A DNA stretch of 64,000 nt from Astatotilapia calliptera (lineage: Eukaryota; Chordata; Actinopteri; Cichliformes; Cichlidae). The notes below the pieces were generated by a model. It had not been told where the DNA came from, made no database searches, and saw only the letters and a list, made by a program, of their open reading frames with translations. Position 1 is the stretch's first letter, and every line of letters begins with the position of its first letter. A program made the translations under genes and the position numbers. Below, piece by piece: positions 32,302 through 43,451 of the stretch. The stretch spans positions 15,447,137 through 15,511,136 of the forward strand of contig NC_039320.1 of the NCBI RefSeq assembly GCF_900246225.1. Reading direction: 5' to 3'.

Positions 32302-32860
32302 ATGGCACCAGCTTATTTTATCATCACCATCATCACCTTTCTCTGGATTAAAGGTAATTAATTAGTTAACCTTCTTCTTTAATGTATTTGTAAATGAACG
32401 CTCTACAAACACCTTACTATGGAGGAATTGGAGGTGAAATATTTACACCTTCTCCACCACTGTTTTCCAGTAATAAAGCTGAAGGTTTTTATTCTCCAGC
32501 AGCAGCACATTACAGCAATATCTAACAGTGTTTCTTTATTTCTTTACAGGAGTTTACCCCAATAAACAAAAACAAGTTTTTCAGTCTCCAACTCAACTCT
32601 TAGGAAAACCAAACATTCAAATAAACCTGACCTTAACTCATAACATCTCGAGCTATGACACAATTCTGTGGTATCACCGCTCAGCAGGAGACACCTCCAT
32701 GAAACTGGTTGCCTACATATATTATAAAACCCTGAAAGTTGAGCCGGGTTTTGAAGGTCGTTTCAGTGTGAGTGGAGATGGAGAGAAAACTGGTTATCTG
32801 CACATCCTGAACCCAAAACACCCCGAAGACAGCGGAGAATATTTTGGAGCAGCAAGTAAG
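32302..32860 (+). CDS. TRBV: TRB V segment V22 (group D), both Ig cysteines absent
   Basis: Leader 32302-32353 (MAPAYFIITIITFLWIK), V exon 32550-32860. It differs from V21 at only a few residues (VAYIYYKTLK against VAYVNYKTPK, ASKHS against ASMHS) and has the same Leu (TTA 32633-32635) and Gly (GGA 32846-32848) in place of the two canonical cysteines. RSS: CACAGTG 32861-32867, 22-bp spacer, ACAAAAACC 32890-32898, both perfect. The replacement therefore predates the duplication. Frame, splice sites and RSS are intact. Confidence 0.85.
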
Positions 32861-32939
32861 CACAGTGATAAATATGCTCATCCTCCAATACAAAAACCTC
32901 CATAATAGTCAAGCAGATATTAATACCCCAACAGGAAAC

Positions 32940-33834
32940 CACAGATACCATGTGACACAGTATCAGTGCTCTAACAGTCTTTATTAGAACTGGAAGCAAG
33001 TTTTACAGGTAATGATAATATTAAGAAGAAGAAGTTTGAGAAAAGGAAAGGATTGAAAAAACATCAGCATGATGCTATGAAAGTTAGATAGAAATCCAAA
33101 TGATTTTTTAAATGTTCAACTTTCTTTACTGCACAGAAAAAGTCAGGAAATCTAAATATATGAGAATCTATACTTAAGGATACTATAAGTTTTATCTTCC
33201 AACTATCTAGTTCAGCCAAGATCAGTCCAACAATCAATGATACTCTTCATTTTAAGTCTCTGGGCCAGAAAAATGTCTAAATATGGTCAAAAAGCAGCCA
33301 CATCAGGCAGAGCATATCAGAAAATCCTTGCCATTAAAACCTTGCTTCTGTAATACAATAATTTGCTTGTAGGATCAATAAGTATCTCTCTATTTGTCAG
33401 TTTATCTTTACAAATTAACCGGGTGACAAATTCTTTGGACTTGTGGAGAAACTGCACTTACATGCTATGGATTTAATGTAGAAGAAGAGTGCATTTAAAT
33501 AAAGGAGGTAATGAACATTCACTGAACAGTTTGAAATAGCAGTAGTGACATAAATAACTTGGTAAAAAAGCAGGTAGAAGAACTGTCACATTCATTATTT
33601 CAAATAAGAAGTGGAAAGTTAGCAGGGAGCACATTCAAACTGGTTTAATTATGATCAAGAATTTAAAAAGCAGCACAACAGGGGCAGGACTAAACCAATT
33701 CAACCGATAGGTGGAGGCACAGCACGTAGTTTGAAGCTTTTATCATGAGGATGTGGTGATGAATTAACCCGACACTGCTACTGCTTCACAGTCTTAATCT
33801 CAGAGAACTACTCCTGTCACATCAGTGCCTGACG
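32940..33834 (+). other. V22-V23 spacer
   Basis: No gene seen; AT-rich. A short CTGGGCCAGAAAAATGTCTAAATATGGTCAAAAAGCAGCCACATC stretch (about 33260-33304) also occurs after V21 (about 31440-31483), so the duplication unit included the downstream flank. Confidence 0.35.
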
Positions 33835-34351
33835 ATGTCTTCATTGTATGCCTTTGGCTCTTTCTTCATCAGTCTTTACTGTAAGATGTCAAACTTCAGG
33901 TCTTTGTGAAAGTCTCTATTTTTTTATATACTTCTATGCCTAAACAGTGATGTTTAAAATATACATTTTTTAGAGGTAATTTTGTTGGATTTTTTTTGTT
34001 TGGTTTGTTTTTTGTTTTTGCACAAATATGTTTATTGTATTTTCTCTGCAGGTCAGGTGAGTGCTGTTACATTTCAGCAATCTACTCCCCAGATAGTGGC
34101 AGAGAAAAGTGAAGTCCAGATCGATTGCAGTCATAATGATGGGAACCTTCCTTTAATGCTCTGGTATCAGCATATAAAAGAAAATCAGTCTATGACCCTC
34201 ATTGGGTATGGGTATCAAAATGCCCGCCAAACATTTGAGGGTCAGTTTGAAGAACAATTCAAGTTGACAAGAGGAAGCACAACAACAGGAACACTTACTA
34301 TTCCAAGCGCAGAACTGTCACACTCTGCTGTTTACTTCTGCGCTGCCAGCA
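33835..34351 (+). CDS. TRBV: TRB V segment V23 (group E)
   Basis: Leader 33835-33880 (MSSLYAFGSFFISLY, donor GTAAGA), V exon 34052-34351. The junction codon T|GT makes the mature protein begin CQVSAVTFQQ, so there is an N-terminal extra cysteine. IDCSHN, LMLWYQH and YFCAAS are present. RSS: CACAGTG 34352-34358, 23-bp spacer, weak nonamer ACTAAAAGC 34382-34390. It appears functional, with a weak nonamer. Confidence 0.88.
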
Positions 34352-34480
34352 CACAGTGATGTGGCTTAATGCCACTCCCTTACTAAAAGCATTTTTCCTA
34401 CACCTGCAGGTGTGATGTGTCTCTTACAGACTTTCGCTGATAAAAACCGTGTTTAACCTACAACAACACAAACTTGGAGG

Positions 34481-34916
34481 ATGTCAGCTGTGATCGGGTT
34501 TCTTCTCATCTTGCTTTCAAGTAATTATTTCAAATTTTCTTGCACTTTTTACAACACTTCTTATTTTAACATGACTTCTACATTAGCTTCTTTTAATAGC
34601 TGCCTTTCTCCCCACGCAGGTCAAGCCAGCAGTGTGACCTTTCAGCCATCTCATCCAAGAATAGTCAATGAAACATCCAATGTTGAAATTACATGCAGTC
34701 ATGATAAAAATGACTTCTATCTAATGCTTTGGTACCAGCAAAAAGAAAATGGTTTAATGAGCCTCATAGGATACAGCTACTTCGGCAATGTCCCTGTCAA
34801 GGAAGAACAATTTGACAATCGCTTTGAGATTACAAGAGAAAATATCCAAACAGGAGCTCTGAGCATCAGCAGCGTGATTGTATCAGACTCAGCCATGTAC
34901 TTCTGTGCTGCCAGCA
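34481..34916 (+). CDS. TRBV: TRB V segment V24 (group E, cassette 1)
   Basis: Leader 34481-34520 (MSAVIGFLLILLS), V exon 34620-34916. ITCSHD, LMLWYQQKENGLMSLIGY and YFCAAS are present. RSS: CACAGTG 34917-34923, then CTAAAAACC at 34948-34956 (24-bp spacer in that alignment). First member of the E-F-G triplet that repeats four times downstream. Only 122 bp separate its leader from the V23 RSS heptamer, an unusually tight spacing. It appears functional. Confidence 0.9.
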
Positions 34917-34959
34917 CACAGTGATGTGTTTTGGTGTAACGTCAATGCTAAAAACCTTG

Positions 34960-35973
34960 TTCTGACTGAACCAGGCTGCTGAAATGTGCCTCAAAACAAA
35001 TGTGTTTTTAGCCAAATTTTCAGTGGTTCAAACTCACAGTATCTTTACTCCACATACACACCAGTGAGCCTGGGGTGCCCACTTCCTTTAACCAGTTTTG
35101 GAGACCCTCTGAGTTCATTGTTTACAGTTTGGTCCTTGTCAAAGTTTTTTAAAAATGTTTTTACACTTGCCAAGTACTTCTTTTTACAACACATCAACTT
35201 CACTTGCTGACATATATTTAACTCTTTAACTGGTACATCTGGTACGTCATCATTCTTATTCAATTTGCAGGCTACATGGTGTAAAAAGAACCAAACGTTT
35301 ACCTTAAAAGGTGAAGCTGTAATTGTTAGCATAAACAGTCCAATGAAATAAACATAGCAGAAAAAGGGATTTCCCTGTTTATTCCATTCTGGTGTCATTT
35401 TTGAGTTTCTACTGTAGTTTATAACAGTCAAATTTATTAAAATTTGATAGGTGATCTTATAACTTTGTGTATTGTAATGTAACATAATGTGTGGCTTTAA
35501 TTTGAACGTGTTAAAATAATACAACAACAGTTAAATAATATCCATTATAATTAACATGTTCAAAAAGGAGTTTTAAAGACAATGTGGTGACAATCTCATA
35601 TCACAATATCATGTTTTGCTTCTGGCTTTAATCAAGTAAATTAGTTGATCAAAACCGGTCATCTTATAAGTTTGGCAGGTAAAATAATTTCATATAATTT
35701 AAAATATTTTTTTAATATAATTAAAATGTAGACACTAACTTTTTCTTATTTGCAATGATGTTGCATGATGCTGGGAACAAAAGATTAATGTCACAGCAGC
35801 ACAGAATACTGGCAACATTTCAAAAAGAACAGCAGTCCATCATGAAGGAGAGTTATAGATGATACTTCTCAAATCATGTGATCATGTGATCTCAGCTCAT
35901 GATGTCTTTTGCGTTGAATGTGGTGAGGTTTGCATCTGCTGTATCATTCCACTGAAGGCAGCTCATCACTAAC
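34960..35973 (+). other. V24-V25 spacer
   Basis: No supported gene. An open frame of 160 codons on the - strand (35045-35527) has no domain-like text. The last 150 bp (CTCAAATCATGTGATCATGTGATCTCAGCTCATGATG, about 35868-35902) are shared in part with the V33 upstream region at about 45790 and mark the probable V25 promoter. Confidence 0.35.
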
Positions 35974-36407
35974 ATGGTTATAGCAGTTATTTATTTCTCA
36001 TTATTTATTCACTCTGGTGGGTGTTCTGTGAATTTACTCACACTTTATTTACTATACTTACTATATAAGTGACAAATCTGAGTAAATTCACTTTTTTTTC
36101 TCTGTTTTTTCTCTCATGGCTTCTAGGTCTGACTGTTGTTGTTCTTCAGTCTGAAGATCAAATGTCTGACCCAGGGAGAACAGTGACGCTGGAGTGCAAA
36201 ATGGGTTCAGGGTTCAGCATGAGCAGCTACACCATGCTCTGGTACAGACAGAACCACCACGGAGCTCCAGTCGACTACCTTTTAAATGAATATGATAAAA
36301 CTGTGGGACGCTTAAAGTCATTTGTCGAGGCATCCAAAAACAACTTCTCTCTACAAATAACTGAGCTGCATATGAATGACAGCAGCACCTACTACTGCGC
36401 TGCCAGT
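35974..36407 (+). CDS. TRBV: TRB V segment V25 (group F, cassette 1)
   Basis: Leader 35974-36016 (MVIAVIYFSLFIHS), V exon 36127-36407 after GCTTCTAG. LECKMGSGFSM, TMLWYRQNHHGAPVDYL and YYCAAS are present. RSS: CACAGTG 36408-36414, 23-bp spacer, ACAAATAGC 36438-36446. Group F has KNNFSLQITELHMNDSSTYYC in FR3 and the GxTVVVLQSEDQ start. It appears functional. Confidence 0.9.
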
Positions 36408-36449
36408 CACAGTGATACACACAGACCAGACACTCATACAAATAGCAAG

Positions 36450-37151
36450 TGTGTCTGTCACACATCACATATAACAGGAAGGGGCTGTGGCTTGTTTGGT
36501 TTGATATAAAATTTTTATACAGATGGAGCAGTCTACAAATCTTCAAAGTTACACAGAACTGACCTAAAACAATTTGGTGCATTTACTTTTAATATCAGAT
36601 AAAAGTTAATGACTAACACCAATTACCACTTGCACAAAGAATAAGCCAAAACATTTTAAAGTCACATGTCTAACTGTTACATCTGTGTGTCTGTGCACAC
36701 CAAAAGAGTTTAGACCATACCGTATTTATTGGAAGCAATAGATTTGTTTGTAAATCAGAATTTTGCATCACCATCAGCCTCACATGCAGCTGCACAGTCA
36801 ATCCAATAAAGGATGAAGACCGCTGGTTTGAGGTTTAGTAAAATTGTGAAAAGAGCAAACAAATCTTCAGAAAAGTAAGAAAAAAACAACCCTAAGAGAA
36901 TAATCAGTATCAGAATCTCTGGAGAAAGGAAATTAAGCTGCAGTTGGCTTGGTGGCCACTGGGAGACTGCTGCTGTAAAAATGAACCCCTTCAGATTGTC
37001 TGTATGAAAAACTGTGGGATGTTCATCTTGTTTCAGAAGCTTTAACTGCAGCAGCTTAATAAGTTGCATCAGTGCTGTGCCTGCTCAGCCTGTAAGAAAT
37101 TTAAATGCAGAAAGATATATTTTTATTTGTCATATTATAATCAATGTAAAC
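36450..37151 (+). other. F-G intercassette spacer (cassette 1)
   Basis: No gene. Contains the block with TTTGTTTGTAAATCAGAATTTTGCATCACCATC (about 36745-36775) and AAGCTGCAGTTGGCTTGGTGGCCACTGGGAGACTG (about 36934-36968). Both recur in the other three F-G spacers (near 40600/40910, 42960/43270 and 46740/46940), and show that the three genes were copied together. Confidence 0.6.
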
Positions 37152-37599
37152 ATGAATTTCCTCTTTTTTGTGCTTTTGATATTCACTGGTAAGAACATTT
37201 ATACTCATATTACATAACTATAATATCTCTGGAAATTCTTCATCATATTTTTTCACTTAATTTGTTGACTCGCCTTTGTGTCTTTGTTTCCAGATTTCTC
37301 CCGGGGTGTTAAAATTGATCAGCTTCAAATTATTTTCAGTCGTGAAGGAACCAAAAATGTGACCCTGGATTGTAAACAAGATGATAGTCAATATTACTAC
37401 ATGTACTGGTACAGACAAAGCAGCAGTGGGAAACTGGAGTTAGTGACATTTTCTCCTGGTCAAAATTCCTGGAACATTGAAGCTCCTTTTGAAAAAATAA
37501 AGTACACCATGTCTCGGCCTTCCGTGCTTGAATCTACCCTGCAGATACACCCTGTTGAGCCTGAAGACACGGCTCTGTATTACTGTGCTTCCAGAATAG
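37152..37599 (+). CDS. TRBV: TRB V segment V26 (group G, cassette 1)
   Basis: Leader 37152-37188 (MNFLFFVLLIFT), V exon 37294-37599. DFSRGVKIDQ start, LDCKQD, MYWYRQSSSGKLELVTF and YYCASR are present. RSS: CACAGTG 37600-37606, 23-bp spacer, ACAACAACC 37630-37638. Group G resembles mammalian TRBV in its DTALYYCAS ending. It appears functional. Confidence 0.91.
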
Positions 37600-38349
37600 C
37601 ACAGTGGTTAAGAAAGCATCTGCAGCTAAACAACAACCTCACAGGAAGAAGAAACTGGAAGATAAGAGGAAGATGGATAAATCTGAAAGCTGATGTGTTT
37701 AACTCTAAGAGCCCCATAAAAATAAGTATCAGGACTACATGACATAAAAGGAAACAATAATTGTTATAAAAGCAAATAAAGCACATTTATCTTATATATG
37801 AAGTATAAGAACTGTCTCTGCAAAGTTCAGTCATGTCTGTGCATCACCACAAAGCTGATCTGTTCAGATAAGTGAGCAGGTGTTGGTAATCAGTATATGA
37901 CTACTTTAGTTAACTGTAACATTTGCAGTGTAAATTATAATGATTTAATACTGGAGTGTTATTACTGATAAATCTACCCAGATGTTTGAAATTGGCAATA
38001 ACAGAATATCCAGAATATAATGACTTTGACAGTTTTCCACTGGATTAATTCTGGTCAAAAACACTTTATGCCACCAGAACAACTATGACCTATCAAGGTT
38101 TGGACTCCCCAATATCTCTGCTGGTGTCTAATAGTATCAGGCAGATCCTTTCAGTTCTGTCAGTTGTGAGGTGGGTCTTCCACTGATTGTTGTTCCAGGG
38201 GTCAGCATAAGAAGTCTGTCATTTCACTGTCATTTCAATAATACAAGTTTTCACTTGTATTATTATTTTGAAAGAGATCTGTTTTGGTTTTGTTTTGGTT
38301 TTGGTCTCTGCCTGAAATACATGCATTTAATTTTTATTCTGCTTTCTCC

Positions 38350-38571
38350 ACATTTCAGCAATCTCCTCACCAAACAGTGGCACAGAAAAGTAAAGTCCAG
38401 ATTGACTGCAGTCATAATGATGAGAACCTTACTCTAATGCTCTGGTATCAGTATATATAACAGAATAAGTCTATGGCCCTCACTGAGTATGGATATCAAA
38501 ATGCAGGAGGGAACTTATCATTCAAAGAGCAGAACTGTCACACGCTGCTGTTTACTTCTGCGCTGCCAGCA
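38350..38571 (+). pseudogene. V pseudogene (group E, related to V23)
   Basis: A V23-like exon starting ACATTTCAGCAATCTCCTC and keeping IDCSHNDEN and LMLWYQ, but with a stop in FR2 (TATATATAA at about 38452-38460), a deletion through CDR2-FR3, and a frame loss before the FR3 end TTTACTTCTGCGCTGCC. RSS heptamer is CACAGCG (38572-38578). No leader found. Nonfunctional. Confidence 0.85.
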
Positions 38572-38704
38572 CACAGCGATGTGGCTTAATGCCACTCCCT
38601 TACTAAAAGCATTTTTTCCTATAAGCTCATGAGTGACGTGACTCTTTTCACAGACCTTTGCTGAACGAAGCCGTGTTTAACCTACAACAGCACAAACTTG
38701 GAGG

Positions 38705-39143
38705 ATGTCAGCTGTGATCGGGTTTCTTCTCATCTTCCTTTCAAGTAATTATTTCCAATCTTCCTCTACTTTTTACAACACTTATACGATGTTTAACATG
38801 ACTTCTACATTAGCTTCTTTTAACATGTGGCTTCTCCCCCACACAGATCAAGCCAGCAGTGTGATCTTTCAGCCATCTCACCCAAGAATAGTCACTGAAA
38901 CAGCCAATGTTAAAATTGCATGCAGTCATGATGATAATGGCCTCAATTTAATGCTTTGGTACCAGCAAAAAGAAAATGGTTTAATGAGCTTCATAGGATA
39001 CAGCTACATAGGCAGTGTCGCTGTCATTGAGGAGCAGTTTGAAAATCACTTTGAGATTACAAGAGAAAATATCCAAACAGGAGCTCTGAGCATCAGCAGC
39101 GTGATTGTATCAGACTCAGCTGTGTACTTCTGTGCTGCCAGCA
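38705..39143 (+). CDS. TRBV: TRB V segment V27 (group E, cassette 2)
   Basis: Leader 38705-38744 (MSAVIGFLLIFLS), V exon 38847-39143. IACSHDD, LMLWYQQKENGLMSFIGY and YFCAAS are present. RSS: CACAGTG 39144-39150 and CTAGAAACC 39175-39183, spacer about 24 bp. Close copy of V24, including the upstream flank; the V pseudogene before it corresponds to V23 before V24. It appears functional. Confidence 0.9.
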
Positions 39144-39189
39144 CACAGTGATGTGTTTTGGTGTAACGTCAATGCTAGAAACCTTGTTC

Positions 39190-39853
39190 TTACTGCTCTA
39201 GGCTGATGGAATATGTCTCAAAACAAATGACTGATTTGGCTTTAACAACAAGGTGTAGTTTTTAATGGGTGGAGAATAATATATTTTCTTTCCTTTTAGG
39301 GCACAAAAACTAAAAAAAAAATACACTAAAATGCCGCTGTCTATTTCTAAGTAGCTACTACAATAAAAGGAGGTGGAACTCTTCATTTAGGGTGAATTAT
39401 GATTTCACTTTTCACAACTAGAATAAAATATCTTCTTTCTTTAGCTCTGTTGGCTGACATTTGCCACCAAAACTAAAAACATTTAAACCACATGATTGAT
39501 CCTGGTAAGACACCGTTCATGCCAACAGAGCAGCTCTGACCTATCAACTCTCCACAATACCTGATCTGAGATCTGTAATCACTCATCTGCCTGCCTTCCT
39601 GCGTCTTTGGCTGTTTTTCTGTTCTTTGCATGATTACCAGTTTCTCACATTGTCACTGTCAATACTGACATCATTACTCTAGTCCAATCATCTTCTCGCC
39701 TGCCTTCTTTGAGCCAATGAGTCTTCTCAAGTTTTAAATATGAGCTCTTCATCATTCTCCCTAAAAAAGTGTCTTTCATGCAACACACCTCCTCCCCATC
39801 TCCGCCACTTTTCAGCAGCTGCATCATTACACTGAAGACAGTTCATTGCTAAC
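39190..39853 (+). other. E-F spacer (cassette 2)
   Basis: No gene seen. Ends in the group F upstream region (GCTGCATCATTACACTGAAGACAGTTCATTGCTAACATGG), shared with V25 and V33. Confidence 0.4.
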
Positions 39854-40283
39854 ATGGAGGTGGCAGTTATTTACCTGTACCTATCATTTATTATTCACTC
39901 TGGTGAGTGCTGTGTATTTACTCAAGCCTTATTTATGACTTAATACCTACTTGACTCTACATTAAATTTAGTTTCCTACTTGTTCTCTACCATGGCTTCT
40001 AGGTCTGACTGTTGTTGTTCTTCAGTCTGGAGATCAAATATCTGACCCAGGGAGAAAAGTGTTGCTGGAGTGCAAAATGGGTTCAGGGTTCAGCATGGGC
40101 AGCTACACCATGTTCTGGTACAGACAGAATCACCACAGAGCTCCAATCGAGTTCCTTATGAGGGAATACGAGAAACCTGTGGGACGCTTAGAGTCATTTA
40201 TCGATACATCCAAAAACAACTTCTCTCTACAAATAACTGAGCTGCATATGAATGACAGCAGCACCTACTACTGTGCTGCCAGT
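39854..40283 (+). CDS. TRBV: TRB V segment V28 (group F, cassette 2)
   Basis: Leader 39854-39902 (MEVAVIYLYLSFIIHS), V exon 40003-40283. LECKMGSGFSM, TMFWYRQNHHRAPIEFL and YYCAAS are present. RSS: CACAGTG 40284-40290, 23-bp spacer, ACACATAAC 40314-40322 (weak). It appears functional. Confidence 0.9.
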
Positions 40284-40324
40284 CACAGTGATACACACAG
40301 ACCAGACACTCATACACATAACCA

Positions 40325-41090
40325 GCGTGTTTGTCACAGATGGCGTAAAGCAGGAAGGAGCTGTGGCTTGTTTGGTTGTAAATGTCCTGGTGGAAATATA
40401 AGACAGAACATCTTCTGATCTTCAGGTCTATGTAGAATTAGGCAGACATGCTGGTACAATTAATTTATTTTTAATATCAGAAAAATGCTAATAACTAATA
40501 TCAAATTTGTCTTACACAAATAATAAGTGTACAGAAGCAGATAAAAGTCATGTGCTTCTGGTGTACACCAAAAGAGATTAAGCCATGCAGTATTTTTGTA
40601 GGTAATAAATTTGTTTATAAATCCAAATTTTGCATCACCATCTCCCCTCACTCTGTATGGAGGTGCATAATTCATTTAATACGGGACAAAGACATTGGGT
40701 TTGAAACTTTTACTGGATATAGAATTATGAAAAGAGCATGCAATAAACTGACTGATCATAAATAAAAGTATCAAAAACCAGGATGAAAACAGGAAAGGTG
40801 GCTTGCAGAAATCAACATTAGTTCATTTACCAGTAAAGTGATATAAACTGCCCCCTTGAGACCTGCAAGCAGCACTGTCACAGTACACTGGGGAGAGGAT
40901 AATTAAGCTGCAGTTGGTTTGGTGGCCACTGGGAGACTGTTGCTGTAAAAAGGAAGCTGTGGAAAACTGTGGGTTGATGACATCTTGTTACAGAAGCTTT
41001 GACTGCAGCAGTTCAATAAGTTTCATCAGTGCTGTGACTGTTGTAAATATAAATGCAGAAAATTAATAATTTTTATGTTTTGTTATAAAA
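40325..41090 (+). other. F-G spacer (cassette 2)
   Basis: No gene. From about 40588 onward it is almost the same as 42950-43450, which is the boundary of a recent tandem duplication. The bases CAGTATTTTTGTAGGTAATA at 40588-40607 are the point at which the third cassette joins. Confidence 0.55.
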
Positions 41091-41548
41091 ATGAATCTCC
41101 TCTTGTTTGTGCTTTTTATATCCACTGGTAAGAGCATTTATACTTATATTAGATAACTGTAATGTCTCTGGTAATTCTTCTTTATATTTTTCACTGAATT
41201 TGCTGATTTTGCCTTTGTTTTCTCTGTTTTCTTGTTTTACAGATTTCTCCCGGGGTGTTAAAATTGACCAGCCTCAATTCATATTAAGCAGTAAAGGATC
41301 TGCATTTGTGACTCTGAAATGTGAACAAGATGACAGACAACATTACTACTTGTACTGGTACAAACAAAGCAGCAGTGGGAAACTGGAGTTAGTGGCATAT
41401 TCTACTGGTCAAGATAACTCGTTCATTGAAGCGCCTTTTGAAAAAATGAAGTACACCATGTCTCGGCCTTCCTTGCTTAACTCCACTCTGCAGCTACACC
41501 TTGTTGAGCCTGAAGACACGGCTCTGTACTACTGTGCTTCTAGTAGAA
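41091..41548 (+). CDS. TRBV: TRB V segment V29 (group G, cassette 2)
   Basis: Leader 41091-41127 (MNLLLFVLFIST), V exon 41243-41548. LKCEQDD, LYWYKQSSSGKLELVAY and YYCASS are present. RSS: CACAGTG 41549-41555, 23-bp spacer, ACAACAACC 41579-41587. Nearly identical to V31 over gene and flanks. It appears functional. Confidence 0.92.
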
Positions 41549-41589
41549 CACAGTGGTTCAGGAAGCCTGAGCAGCTAAACAACAACCTC

Positions 41590-42228
41590 GGTGGGAAAAA
41601 AAAAATCGCTACATGATGGGAGGATGGATAAATAGAAAGGCTTGTATCTGTAACTCTGATAGCCTCTTAAAATAAATTTCAGAGATATACCAATGTGACA
41701 TTATAGGCCAAAAGAAATCTTATGAACAATAATAAAGAACATTTACTGACACATATAAAGTACAAGAACTGCCTGTGCAAAGTTCAGTCATGTCTCTGCA
41801 TCACCACAAAGCTGATCTGTTCAGATAAGTGAGCAGGTGTTGGTGCAGTAAAGATATTTTACTACGTTCAGTATTGTTTTCATGACATAAAATAAAATTA
41901 TGCCATTTAATTATTTGCTACTACAAGCTGGATTTGCACCTTTTGGATGATATTTCTCATATTCTTTAAATTATTTTCAAAATCAGTAAATAATTTTCAA
42001 CGGCCACGAAGGAACATGTGCATCAAGGGACACGTGAGCAGTTTTAAGGAGGCAGGAATGAAGGGGTGTGGTGTAAAGAAGAGAGAGGATATAACTCAAC
42101 ATGTATAAGTTTGTTAGACACGAGCGGCATGTAAATGTTCAACCGCAGAGATGTTAGTTTTGTAATTTTGCTGTGAAAGCAGTTTATTGTGTGATTTCAC
42201 ATATCTACATTTAGGTTTACTTTCTAGA
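41590..42228 (+). other. G-E spacer (cassette 2 to 3)
   Basis: No gene. Matches 43950-44579 almost base for base. Ends in the group E upstream region (TTTACTTTCTAGA just before the ATG). Confidence 0.5.
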
Positions 42229-42659
42229 ATGCCTCCAGCTCTGTACACATTTGGATTTATACTCGTGGTCCTTACAAGTAAGCTTAACAGTTTTGTCTTT
42301 TTTTGTTGAATTGCAATGCTCAAATTCACCTCACGTCACCTTTGTTTTTCTCACAGAAAAAGTGGAGAGTGTTACCTTTGAACAGTCGTCTGCTCAAGTT
42401 GTGAACAAAGGGACTGAGGAGCTCAGGATTAACTGCAGTCATGATGACAGCAACTTACAAGTAATGCTGTGGTACCAGCACAAGCAGAGTGATCAGGCAA
42501 TGAGCCTCATTGGGTACACAGTACCCCAGAGTAAACCAAACTATGAGAGCCAGTTCACAGACCGGTTTGAGATAAAAAGAGACAACACAGTGAAAGGCTC
42601 TCTGATCATCAAAAGCCTTAATCTGTCAGACTCAGCTGTGTATTTCTGTGCTGCCAGCA
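42229..42659 (+). CDS. TRBV: TRB V segment V30 (group E, cassette 3)
   Basis: Leader 42229-42277 (MPPALYTFGFILVVLT), V exon 42357-42659 after CTCACAG. INCSHDD, VMLWYQHKQSDQAMSLIGY and YFCAAS are present. RSS: CACGGTG 42660-42666, 23-bp spacer, CTAAAAACC 42690-42698. Near duplicate of V32, which has CACAGTG. CDR2 is TVPQSKP. It appears functional. Confidence 0.91.
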
Positions 42660-42738
42660 CACGGTGACGTGTTTCATATCCCTGCTATACTAAAAACCTC
42701 TGATAGAAAACTAATGACAAAGGCACAAAAACTTCCAA

Positions 42739-42947
42739 AAATGGGTTCAGGGTTTAGCATGAGCAGCTACACCATGTTCTGGTACAGACAGAACCATCAT
42801 GGAGCTCCAATCAAGTTCCTTATGAGGGAATACGAGAAACCGTTGGGACACTTAGAGTCATTTATCGATACATCCAAAAACAACTTCTCTCCACAAATAA
42901 CTGAGCTGCATATGAATGACAGCAGCACCTACTACTGTGCTGCCAGT
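42739..42947 (+). pseudogene. truncated V pseudogene (group F, cassette 3)
   Basis: A V28-like exon that has lost its leader and all of FR1 including the first canonical Cys: homology begins at AAAATGGGTTCAGGG, only about 40 bases after the V30 nonamer. The rest is open (TMFWYRQNHHGAPIKFL, YYCAAS). The heptamer reads CACAGTA (42948-42954), but the following spacer and nonamer are gone: from the heptamer the sequence continues as F-G spacer (TTTTTGTAGGTAATA, as at 40593). Without leader and nonamer it cannot be used. Confidence 0.9.
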
Positions 42948-42954
42948 CACAGTA

Positions 42955-43451
42955 TTTTTGTAGGTAATAAATTTGTTTATAAATCCAAATTTTGCATCAC
43001 CATCTCCCCTCACTCTGTATGGAGGTGCATAATTAATTCAATATGGGACAAAAACGGTGAGTTCGAAGCTTTTACTGGGTATAAAATTATGAAAAGAGCA
43101 TGCAATAAACTGACTGATCATAAATAAAAGTATCAAAAACCAGGATGAAAACAGGAAAGGTGGCTTGCAGAAATCAACATTAGTTCATTTACCAGTAAAG
43201 TGATATAAACTGCCCCCTTGAGACCTGCAAGCAGCACTGTCACAGTACACTGGGGAGAGGATAATTAAGCTGCAGTTGGTTTGGTGGCCACTGGGAGACT
43301 GTTGCTGTAAAAGGAAGCTGTGGAAAACTGTGGGTTGATGACATCTTGTTACAGAAGCTTTGACTGCAGCAGTTCAATAAGTTTCATCAGTGCTGTGACT
43401 GTTGTAAATATAAATGCAGAAAATTAATAATTTTTATGTTTTGTTATAAAA
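42955..43451 (+). other. F-G spacer (cassette 3)
   Basis: No gene. Near-identical copy of 40593-41090, starting immediately after the pseudogene's heptamer. Confidence 0.55.

Noticed and set aside
35045..35527. 160-codon open frame on the - strand
   Set aside because: It lies in AT-rich spacer between two V genes, with no domain, signal or repeat-like text; probably chance.
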